Below are positions 25,811 to 33,033 of a stretch of 64,000 bases of DNA, piece after piece. Every line of letters starts with the position of its first letter. The first letter of the stretch is position 1. The translations under genes and the position numbers were made by a program. The stretch is from Stenotrophomonas sp. ISL-67 (GTDB lineage: Bacteria; Pseudomonadota; Gammaproteobacteria; Xanthomonadales; Xanthomonadaceae), in contig NZ_JAGGRL010000010.1 in assembly GCF_018612915.1 (NCBI RefSeq), positions 62,001 through 126,000 of the forward strand, given 5' to 3'. The notes beneath the pieces are model-generated. The model did not search any database. It worked only from the letters and a program-made list of their open reading frames with translations, and was not told where the DNA came from.

Positions 25811-28273
25811 ATGCGCCGATTGCCGTCCCGCCTTGCCTTACCGCCCCTGCGCCGCCCCTTGGCGGGCCTGGCCTGCCTGGCCGTGCTGGCCTTCACCCCG
25901 ATGCTGCAGGCCGCTCCGGCCGCGCTCGAGCGGGAGGTCAACACCTTCATCGGCAGCAAGGATGACGGCAATACGTTCCCGGGCGCCTCGGCCCCGTTCG
26001 GGCTGATCCAGGTCAGCCCGATCGGCGAGCACTACGCCGGCTGGCGCTATGACGACCCGAAGATCCGCGGTTTCGGCCATTCCTTCCTGTCCGGCGCCGG
26101 TTGCTGGGAGCAGGGCGGCCAGGTCTCGGTGCTGCCGGTGACCGGCACGATCGGGCCGGGCGGTGATTTCGATACCGACAGCGCCAAGAGCTTCGACCAG
26201 AAGGCCTACGCCTCCGGTTACACCCATGAAGGCGAAGTCGGCCAGGCCGGCTACTACAAGGTGCGCCTGACCAGTTACGGCGGCATCGATGCCGAAGCCA
26301 CCGCCCGCACCCGCGCCGCAGCCGAGCGTTACACCTTCCCGTCCGAGGCCGGCACCGGCCACGTGCTGGTCAACGTCGGCCAGGCCAACGAGCGCCATTC
26401 GGTGATCGGCAGCGTTATCGACGTGGTCGGCGACCGCGTGGTCGAAGGCAAGCTGGTCACCAAGAGCTTCTGCGGCGGCCACCAGTACACCACCTGGTTC
26501 CGCATCGAGTTCGACCGCCCGTTCAAGGCGTTCGGCACCTGGGGCGAAGGCGGCGGCCTGCCCGGGGCCCGCCACGGCATGGAAGGCGAACTCAAGCCCA
26601 GCGGTGCCTGGTTGAGCTTCGACCTGTCCAAGGGGCGGGCAGTGACCGCGGTCAGCGCGATCTCCCACGTGGATGCAGAGGGCGCGCGTGCCAACCTGCG
26701 CAGCGACGGCATGCAGGACGGCCGCCTGCTCGGGTTCGAGCGCATGCGCGGCCTGTCGCAGCAGCAGTGGCGCAGGGAACTGTCGACCGTGCGCGTGGAC
26801 AGCAAGCACGCCGACGACCGCACCGTGCTCTACACCGCGCTGTACCACGCGTTGCTGCAGCCACTGACCGGCAGCGACGCCGACGGGCGCTACCGGGGCT
26901 ACGACGACAACATCCACCACGCCGACGGCTGGACCTACTACGAGTACTTCTCGCTGTGGGATACCTACCGTGCGCAGAACCAGTGGCTGGCGCTGACCCG
27001 GCCGCAGGTGACGAAGGATATCGGCCGCAGCCTGCTGGCCATCAACGAACAGGGCGGCTGGCTGCCGCGCTGGGGTTACGCGAACTTCGAGACCAACATC
27101 ATGACCGGCGACCCGGTCACGCCCTTCATGGTTGACCTGTGGCGCTTCGGCGCGCTGGCCGGGCGCGAAGGCGAGGCCTACACCGCGCTGCGCCGCAATG
27201 CGTTCGAACTGCCGCCGATGAACTCGCGGCATGCCGGCCGCTCGGGCAACCCGGGGTATGTGGAGAACGGCTACGTCGCCTACGACCGCGCCTTCCCGTC
27301 CAAGGGCATGGATGTCGATCCGCACCACGGTGGCTCGGCCACGCTGGAATACGCACTGGCCGACTGCGCGCTGGCACAGATGGCCGACGGCCTCGGCCAT
27401 GCCGACGATGCAGGCGTGCTGCGCCAACGCGGCCGCAACTGGCAGAAGGTGTGGGACCCGGGCGTGCGTGACGAGGAAACCGGCATGAGCGGCTTCCCGC
27501 GTCCGCGCATGGACGATGGCAAGTGGTACCTGCCGGCCGATGGGCATTACAGCCCGCGCTCGCACCATGGTTTCCACGAGGGCACCGCGTGGCAGTACCA
27601 GTGGCTGGCCCAGCAGGACATCCCCGGCCTGGTCCAGGCCATGCACGGCCGCGAGAACGCCGGCAAGCGCCTGGATGCGTTCTTCGCCTACGACGCACTG
27701 CTGCAGTCGCCGCTGCAGGCCGCGCGCAAGGAATGGGTGGTGGGGCCGTACAGCTACTACAACCAGTACCGCTACAACCCCAACAACGAGCCGGACCTGC
27801 ACGCCCCGTGGATGTACACGCTGATCGGCCAGCCGTGGAAAACCGCCACCGTGGTGCGCGCCGCGCAGCAGCTGTTCACCAACGCGCCCAATGGCGTCAC
27901 CGGCAACGATGACCTGGGCACGATGTCGGCGTGGTACCTGTTCAGCGCGCTGGGCCTGTACCCGGCGGTGCCGGGCAGTGGCCAGTTCCTGCTGCACACC
28001 CCGCGCTTTGCCAAGGTCGAGGTCGACCTCGGCCAGGGCCGCACGCTGCGCCTGCAGGCGCCGGGCGCCGACGGCCGCAGGCTGCAGTATGTGCAGGGCG
28101 TGCAGGTGGATGGCCAGGCGCATGCCCCGGTCTGGCTGGACTGGAGCCGCCTGCAGCAGGGCGGCACCATCGCCTACACCCTGGGCGACAAAGCGCCGGA
28201 AGCCGGCTGGGGTACCCAGGTCGATGCGCTGCCGGTGTCGTACTGCGCCACCCCGGGGGCCGCGCTGGAATGA
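25811..28273 (+). CDS. GH92 alpha-mannosidase, exported
   Basis: An 820-residue glycoside hydrolase of family 92, a calcium-dependent exo-acting alpha-mannosidase family that trims high-mannose N-glycans and yeast mannan. After a signal peptide (residues about 1-36, ending MLQAAPAA) come the N-terminal FIGSKDDGNTFPGASAPFGLIQVSP and HSFLSGAGC, then the (alpha/alpha)6 domain with YYEYFSLWDTYRAQNQ, YVENGYVAYD, and the catalytic-site EGTAWQYQW and GNDDLGTMSAWYLFSALGLYP. It is divergent from the TonB receptor. The bond specificity (alpha-1,2, 1,3 or 1,6) cannot be read from sequence by eye. Confidence 0.93.
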   Translation: MRRLPSRLALPPLRRPLAGLACLAVLAFTPMLQAAPAALEREVNTFIGSKDDGNTFPGASAPFGLIQVSPIGEHYAGWRYDDPKIRGFGHSFLSGAGCWEQGGQVSVLPVTGTIGPGGDFDTDSAKSFDQKAYASGYTHEGEVGQAGYYKVRLTSYGGIDAEATARTRAAAERYTFPSEAGTGHVLVNVGQANERHSVIGSVIDVVGDRVVEGKLVTKSFCGGHQYTTWFRIEFDRPFKAFGTWGEGGGLPGARHGMEGELKPSGAWLSFDLSKGRAVTAVSAISHVDAEGARANLRSDGMQDGRLLGFERMRGLSQQQWRRELSTVRVDSKHADDRTVLYTALYHALLQPLTGSDADGRYRGYDDNIHHADGWTYYEYFSLWDTYRAQNQWLALTRPQVTKDIGRSLLAINEQGGWLPRWGYANFETNIMTGDPVTPFMVDLWRFGALAGREGEAYTALRRNAFELPPMNSRHAGRSGNPGYVENGYVAYDRAFPSKGMDVDPHHGGSATLEYALADCALAQMADGLGHADDAGVLRQRGRNWQKVWDPGVRDEETGMSGFPRPRMDDGKWYLPADGHYSPRSHHGFHEGTAWQYQWLAQQDIPGLVQAMHGRENAGKRLDAFFAYDALLQSPLQAARKEWVVGPYSYYNQYRYNPNNEPDLHAPWMYTLIGQPWKTATVVRAAQQLFTNAPNGVTGNDDLGTMSAWYLFSALGLYPAVPGSGQFLLHTPRFAKVEVDLGQGRTLRLQAPGADGRRLQYVQGVQVDGQAHAPVWLDWSRLQQGGTIAYTLGDKAPEAGWGTQVDALPVSYCATPGAALE

Positions 28274-28345
28274 GCCCGCAGGCCGCGATCCGTTGACCGA
28301 TGTGATCGTTTAGGCTTGCAGGACCATAAGGACGCCGACGCCACG

Positions 28346-29416
28346 ATGAAAAAGGACACCTCCGCTGCCAAGGGAACCCGCGCCAGCACGCCCCGTGCCG
28401 GCGCCGCACGTGCGGTCACCGTGACCGACATCGCCGATGCGATCGGTGTGTCGCGGGCAACGGTGTCGTTGGTGCTGCGGGGCAGCCCGCTGGTCAATGT
28501 CGACACCCGCGCGCGCGTGGAGGCCGAACTGCGCCGGCAGCGGTATGTCTACAACCGTGGCGCAGCCAACCTGCGCCGGCGGACCTCGACCAGCGTGGCG
28601 CTGGTGATCAACGACCTGTCCAACCCGTTCTTCGCCGAGTTCGCCTCGGGCGTGGATGAGGCGTTGGGCGCCAAGGGCTACGTGACACTGCTGGGCAGCA
28701 CCGGCGAATCACCGGTGCGGCAGCAGGCGGTGCTGACCACGCTGATGGAACACACCCCGGCCGGCGTGATCCTGTCGCCGGCCGAAGGCAGCGATGCCAC
28801 CGAGGTGCGCCAGGCCGTGGGCTTCAATGCCAACGTGCTGCTGTTCAACCGTGAGCTCAAGGGCGGCGACTGGGATTTCCTCACCCTGGACAACCAGCAG
28901 GGCGCTTACCTGGCCACCCGCCACCTGATCGAGCAGGGCCATCGCCGCATCGCTTTCTTCGGCGGCCATGCCGAGTCCAGCTCCTGCCACCAGCGCCGTA
29001 CCGGCTATGCGCAGGCGTTGGCCGAAGCCGGGCTGCCGGTGCAGCCGGACTGGCTGATCGAATCGGCGCCCAATCGGCTTGAGGCCGCAGCGCGTTCGGG
29101 CGAGCTGTTCACCGGCGAAGTGCCCACTGCCGCGGTCTGCTACAACGACACCGTGGCCCTGGGCCTGATGCTGGGCCTGGCCTCGCGCGGCGTGCAGCCG
29201 GGCCGCGATTTTGCGGTCACCGGGTTCGATGACATTTCCGAAGCCGCGGTGGCGCTGCCACCGCTGACCACCTTGACCGTCAACCCGCGCGAGCGCGGCC
29301 GCCAGGCGGCCGAACTGCTGCTGCAGCGGCTGGACGATCCCACCGCCGCACCGCGCCGTACCGTGGCGCCGGTGCAGCTCCGCATCCGTGACAGCAGCGG
29401 CCCCGCCGTCGGCTGA
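28346..29416 (+). CDS. LacI-family transcription regulator of the mannoside locus
   Basis: A 356-residue regulator: helix-turn-helix VTVTDIADAIGVSRATVSLVLRG (about 25-47), hinge, then a periplasmic-binding-like sensor with SVALVINDLSNPFFAEFASGV, GHRRIAFFGGH and YNDTVALGLMLGLASRGVQPG. ATG 28346 is preferred over TTG 28316. It sits between the GH92 gene and the sugar permease, so it very probably binds the ATCGATCTAAA sites in the receptor/GH92 intergenic region and responds to mannose or a mannoside. A half-site-like TGATCGTTTAGG (28303-28314) precedes it. Operator and effector assignments are inference. Confidence 0.9.
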   Translation: MKKDTSAAKGTRASTPRAGAARAVTVTDIADAIGVSRATVSLVLRGSPLVNVDTRARVEAELRRQRYVYNRGAANLRRRTSTSVALVINDLSNPFFAEFASGVDEALGAKGYVTLLGSTGESPVRQQAVLTTLMEHTPAGVILSPAEGSDATEVRQAVGFNANVLLFNRELKGGDWDFLTLDNQQGAYLATRHLIEQGHRRIAFFGGHAESSSCHQRRTGYAQALAEAGLPVQPDWLIESAPNRLEAAARSGELFTGEVPTAAVCYNDTVALGLMLGLASRGVQPGRDFAVTGFDDISEAAVALPPLTTLTVNPRERGRQAAELLLQRLDDPTAAPRRTVAPVQLRIRDSSGPAVG

Positions 29417-29460
29417 TCGCGCTTCCCCTTCACCTGCCCGCGCAATGAGGCGCGTTACGC

Positions 29461-30771
29461 ATGCCCATTTCTCCAACGCATCGCCTGCCCACATCATCGT
29501 CCACCGCACCCGTGGTCAACACGCGCATGGCGTTGGCGGTGGCCACCACGATCTTCTTCATGTGGGGCTTCCTGACCTGCCTCAACGACATCCTGATCCC
29601 GCACCTGAAGGCCGTGTTCGAACTGAACTATGCCAAGGCGATGCTGGTGCAGTTCACCTTCTTCGGTGCGTACTTCCTGATGTCGCTGCCGGCCGGTCGG
29701 TTGGTGGCGCACCTGGGCTACAAGAAGGGCATCGTGGCCGGGCTTGCCATCGCTGCGGTGGGCGCACTGGGCTTCTGGCCGGCCGCCGAGCTGCGCGTGT
29801 ATGAAGCCTTCCTTGGCGCACTGTTCGTGCTGGCCACGGGCATCACCGTGCTGCAGGTGGCGGCCAACCCGTACGTGGCACTGCTGGGCCCGGAACAGAC
29901 CGCGTCGAGCCGGTTGACCCTGGCGCAGGCACTGAACTCGCTGGGCACGGCGATCGCGCCGATCTTCGGCGGCCTGCTGATCCTGGGCAACACGGTCAAG
30001 AGCGCCGATGAACTGTCCGCCTTGGGCGCGGCCGAACAGCTGGCCTACCGCACCCAGGAAGCGCAGGCGGTGCAGGGACCGTACGTAGGCCTGGCGATCG
30101 CGCTGGCGCTGCTGGCGGTGTTCGTCTACCTGTTCCGGCTGCCGGCGCTGAATGAGACCACCGAACAGGCCGACCCGGTCAAGCACACCCTGATGGATGC
30201 GCTGCGCCACCGCCATGTGACGTTCGGGGTGCTGGGCATCTTCTTCTACGTCGGCGCGGAAGTGTCGATCGGCAGCTTCCTGGTCAACTACCTTTCCATG
30301 CCCAACATCGGTGGGCTGACCGAGCAGCAGGCTACCGGTTACGTATCGGCCTACTGGACCATGGCGATGATCGGCCGCTTCGCCGGCTCGGCGATCATGA
30401 CCCGCTTCTCCCCGCGCATCCTGCTTACCCTGTTCGCTGCGGCCAACGCGGTGCTGCTGGCGGTGACGATGAGCAGCGAAGGGCAGGTGGCCGTGTACTC
30501 GGTGGTGGCCATCGGCCTGTTCAACTCGATCATGTTCCCGACCATCTTCGCGCTCAGCATCGAACGCCTGGGCGCGCTGACCAGCAAGGCCTCCAGCCTG
30601 CTGATCATGGCGATCGTGGGCGGCGCGATTGTTCCGTTCCTGCAGGGCCTGCTGGCCGACCGGATCGGGCTGCACCTGTCTTTCATCCTGCCGTTGCTCT
30701 GCTACGGCTACATCCTCTTCTACGGCGTGTGGGGCTCGCGCCCGCGCGCCGGTTTCAGCCAGGGGGGCTGA
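29461..30771 (+). CDS. FHS-family sugar/H+ symporter (MFS)
   Basis: A 436-residue protein with twelve likely membrane helices, of the fucose-galactose-glucose (FucP/GluP) class: TTIFFMWGFLTCLNDILIPHLK, FFGAYFLMSLPAGRLV, TGITVLQVAANPYVALLGPE and SRLTLAQALNSLGTAIAP are diagnostic. Such carriers move free hexoses across the inner membrane with protons. Followed by fructokinase and mannose isomerase genes on the same strand, it is the expected importer for mannose released in the periplasm. Exact sugar preference is inferred. Confidence 0.9.
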   Translation: MPISPTHRLPTSSSTAPVVNTRMALAVATTIFFMWGFLTCLNDILIPHLKAVFELNYAKAMLVQFTFFGAYFLMSLPAGRLVAHLGYKKGIVAGLAIAAVGALGFWPAAELRVYEAFLGALFVLATGITVLQVAANPYVALLGPEQTASSRLTLAQALNSLGTAIAPIFGGLLILGNTVKSADELSALGAAEQLAYRTQEAQAVQGPYVGLAIALALLAVFVYLFRLPALNETTEQADPVKHTLMDALRHRHVTFGVLGIFFYVGAEVSIGSFLVNYLSMPNIGGLTEQQATGYVSAYWTMAMIGRFAGSAIMTRFSPRILLTLFAAANAVLLAVTMSSEGQVAVYSVVAIGLFNSIMFPTIFALSIERLGALTSKASSLLIMAIVGGAIVPFLQGLLADRIGLHLSFILPLLCYGYILFYGVWGSRPRAGFSQGG

Positions 30772-30778
30772 GCGCGTC

Positions 30779-31777
30779 ATGACCAAGATTGTTTGTTTCG
30801 GCGAAATTTTGATCGATCTACTTGCCCAGCCGCCGGCCACGCCGGACACGCCGCGCGCGTTCCTGCAGTACGCCGGTGGTGCCCCCGCCAACGTTGCCGT
30901 GGCCGCCGCGCGGCTGGGTGCGGACACGCATTTCGCCGGCATGCTCGGCCAGGACATGTTCGGCGACTTCCTTGCCGACAGCCTGGCCAGTGCGGGCGTC
31001 GCGACCGACTGCATCGTGCGTACCGACGCGGCCAAGACCGCGCTGGCGTTCGTCGCGCTCGACGCGCATGGCGAGCGCAGCTTCAGCTTCTACCGGCCGC
31101 CGGCCGCCGACCTGCTGTTCCGCGCCGGGCACTTCAGCCCGGCCTGTTTCGAGGGCACCCGCAGCTTCCATGTGTGCTCCAACAGCCTGACCGAACGCGC
31201 CATCGCCCAGGCCACGCTGGAAGGCATGCAGCGCGCCCGCGCCGCCGGGGCGATGGTCAGCCTGGACCTCAACCTGCGCCCGGCGCTGTGGCCGGCCGAT
31301 GTCGACCCGACCACGCAGTTGTGGGAAGCGCTGGTGCTGGCCGACCTGGTCAAGCTCTCGCGCGAGGAACTGGACTACCTGGCCGCGCCGCTCGGCGCCG
31401 ACGGCAATGCCGTGGTCATCCAGCGCCTGCTGGCCGCGCAGGCGCAGGCCGTAGTGGTCACCGACGGTGCCGCCCCGATGCGTTGGCACACCCGCCATGG
31501 CAGCGGCGTGGTCACCGGCTTCCAGGTGCCCACCGTGGATACCACGGCAGCGGGTGACGCATTCGTCGGTGGCCTGCTGTTCGCGCTCGGTGAGCGCGGC
31601 GCCGATGGCCCGGCGTTCGTCGACTTCTGCCGTGATCCCGTGGGCCTGCAGGGCGCCATTCGATTCGGTGCCGCCGTCGGCGCGCTGGCCGTGACCCGCA
31701 AAGGTGCGTTCGCCGCGATGCCGAGCCTGGCCGATGTCCAGCACCTGCTGCAGCAACAACAGGAAACCGCCGCATGA
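30779..31777 (+). CDS. PfkB-family fructokinase
   Basis: A 332-residue ribokinase-fold kinase. It has the N-terminal KIVCFGEILIDLL, the substrate lid YAGGAPANVAVAAARLGA, and the ATP/anion-hole motif DTTAAGDAFVGGLLFAL with base D260 (usual DTTGAGDAF). The neighbouring mannose isomerase would make fructose, so this enzyme most likely forms fructose-6-phosphate. It starts eight bases after the permease stop and overlaps the isomerase gene by ATGA, so the two are translationally coupled. Other PfkB sugars are possible. Confidence 0.88.
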   Translation: MTKIVCFGEILIDLLAQPPATPDTPRAFLQYAGGAPANVAVAAARLGADTHFAGMLGQDMFGDFLADSLASAGVATDCIVRTDAAKTALAFVALDAHGERSFSFYRPPAADLLFRAGHFSPACFEGTRSFHVCSNSLTERAIAQATLEGMQRARAAGAMVSLDLNLRPALWPADVDPTTQLWEALVLADLVKLSREELDYLAAPLGADGNAVVIQRLLAAQAQAVVVTDGAAPMRWHTRHGSGVVTGFQVPTVDTTAAGDAFVGGLLFALGERGADGPAFVDFCRDPVGLQGAIRFGAAVGALAVTRKGAFAAMPSLADVQHLLQQQQETAA

Positions 31778-32967
31778 CCACCAACATTCCCGCACAGCCC
31801 GATTTCCGTTCGCCGGCATTCCTGCGCGCGCATATCGCGCAGAGCATGGCGTTCTACCAGCCGCACGAGATCGATCCCAACGGTGGCTTCTTCCACTACT
31901 ACCTGGACGATGGCACGGTCTACGACGCCAGCCACCGCCACCTGGTAAGCAGCACCCGTTTCGTGTTCAACCACGCGATGGCCTACCGCGAGTTCGGCAA
32001 GCCGGAAGACCTGAAGGCGGTCGAGCATGGCATCCGCTACCTGCGTGAGGTGCACCGCAACCCGGTTTCCGGCGGCTACGCCTGGACCCTGCGCGACGGC
32101 GTGGTCGAAGATGCCACCAACCACTGCTACGGCGTGGCTTTCGTGCTGTTGGCCTACAGCTGCGCATTGAAGGCGGGCATCGGCGAGGCACGTGCCTGGA
32201 TGGATGAAACCTGGGCACTGCTGGAAAGCCGCTTCTGGGAACCGGCATTCGGCCTGTACAAGGACGAAGCGGACGCGGACTGGAACTTCAGTGACTATCG
32301 CGGCCAGAACGCCAACATGCACATGTGCGAAGCGATGCTGGCTGCCTACGACGCCAGTGGCGAAGCCCGCTACCGCGACCGTGCCCTGCTGCTGGCCGAC
32401 CACATGACCCGCCGCCAGGCTGCGCAGGGCGAGGGCCTGGTGTGGGAGCACTACGATCCGAACTGGCAGATCGACTGGAACTACAACCGCGACAACCCCA
32501 AGCACCTGTTCCGCCCGTGGGGCTTCCAGCCCGGCCACCAGACCGAGTGGGCCAAGCTGCTGCTGATCCTGGACCGCCACGTGCAGGCCGATTGGCTGGT
32601 GCCGACCGCGCGCCACCTGTTCGACGTTGCAATCGAGCGCAGCTGGGACGCGGAACGCGGCGGGCTGTACTACGGCTTCGCGCCGGATGGCAGCGTGTGC
32701 GACGACGACAAGTACTTCTGGGTACAGGCCGAATCGCTGGCCACCGCCGCGCTGCTGGCCGCCCGCACCGGTGATGCGGTGTACTGGGACTGGTACGACC
32801 GTCTGTGGGCGTATGCATGGCAACACATGATCGACCACCAGTACGGCGCGTGGTACCGCATCCTGGATGCGGACAACCGCAAGTACAGCAACGAGAAGAG
32901 CCCGGCCGGCAAGACCGATTACCACACCATGGGCGCGTGTTACGAAGTGCTCAACGTGGTGCGTTGA
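31774..32967 (+). CDS. AGE-family mannose isomerase
   Basis: A 397-residue (alpha/alpha)6-barrel enzyme of the N-acylglucosamine 2-epimerase/mannose isomerase family. Conserved stretches include HLVSSTRFVFNHAMAYREFG, HCYGVAFVLLAYSCAL, NANMHMCEAMLAAYDA, HLFRPWGFQPGHQTEWAKLLLIL and YHTMGACYEVLNVV, with the active-site histidines expected in the NHCYG, NMHMCEA and GHQTEW contexts. In a locus with mannosidases and a fructokinase, interconversion of mannose and fructose is the likely reaction; epimerase activity on N-acetylglucosamine is the alternative. Confidence 0.88.
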   Translation: MTTNIPAQPDFRSPAFLRAHIAQSMAFYQPHEIDPNGGFFHYYLDDGTVYDASHRHLVSSTRFVFNHAMAYREFGKPEDLKAVEHGIRYLREVHRNPVSGGYAWTLRDGVVEDATNHCYGVAFVLLAYSCALKAGIGEARAWMDETWALLESRFWEPAFGLYKDEADADWNFSDYRGQNANMHMCEAMLAAYDASGEARYRDRALLLADHMTRRQAAQGEGLVWEHYDPNWQIDWNYNRDNPKHLFRPWGFQPGHQTEWAKLLLILDRHVQADWLVPTARHLFDVAIERSWDAERGGLYYGFAPDGSVCDDDKYFWVQAESLATAALLAARTGDAVYWDWYDRLWAYAWQHMIDHQYGAWYRILDADNRKYSNEKSPAGKTDYHTMGACYEVLNVVR

Positions 32968-32981
32968 GAGCAATGGGGTTC

Positions 32982-33003
32982 GCCGGGCAGAGCCCGGCGC
33001 TAC
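32982..33003 (-). repeat. REP (SMAG-like) element
   Basis: Minus-strand reading: GTAG, CGCCGGGCTC and TGCCCGGC forming a hairpin. It lies in the 66-base gap between the isomerase and beta-mannosidase genes and could modulate expression across the operon. Confidence 0.65.
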
Positions 33004-33033
33004 GGCGTGTTGTCTGCAGCAGTGGGGTGGTGC

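Noticed and set aside
25838-28123. 761-residue minus-strand frame over the GH92 gene
   Set aside because: Compositional artefact with no motifs; the GH92 reading is convincing along its whole length.
30807-30822. Operator-like TTTTGATCGATCTACT inside the fructokinase gene
   Set aside because: It falls within codons for the conserved ILIDLL and only half matches; more likely coding coincidence.
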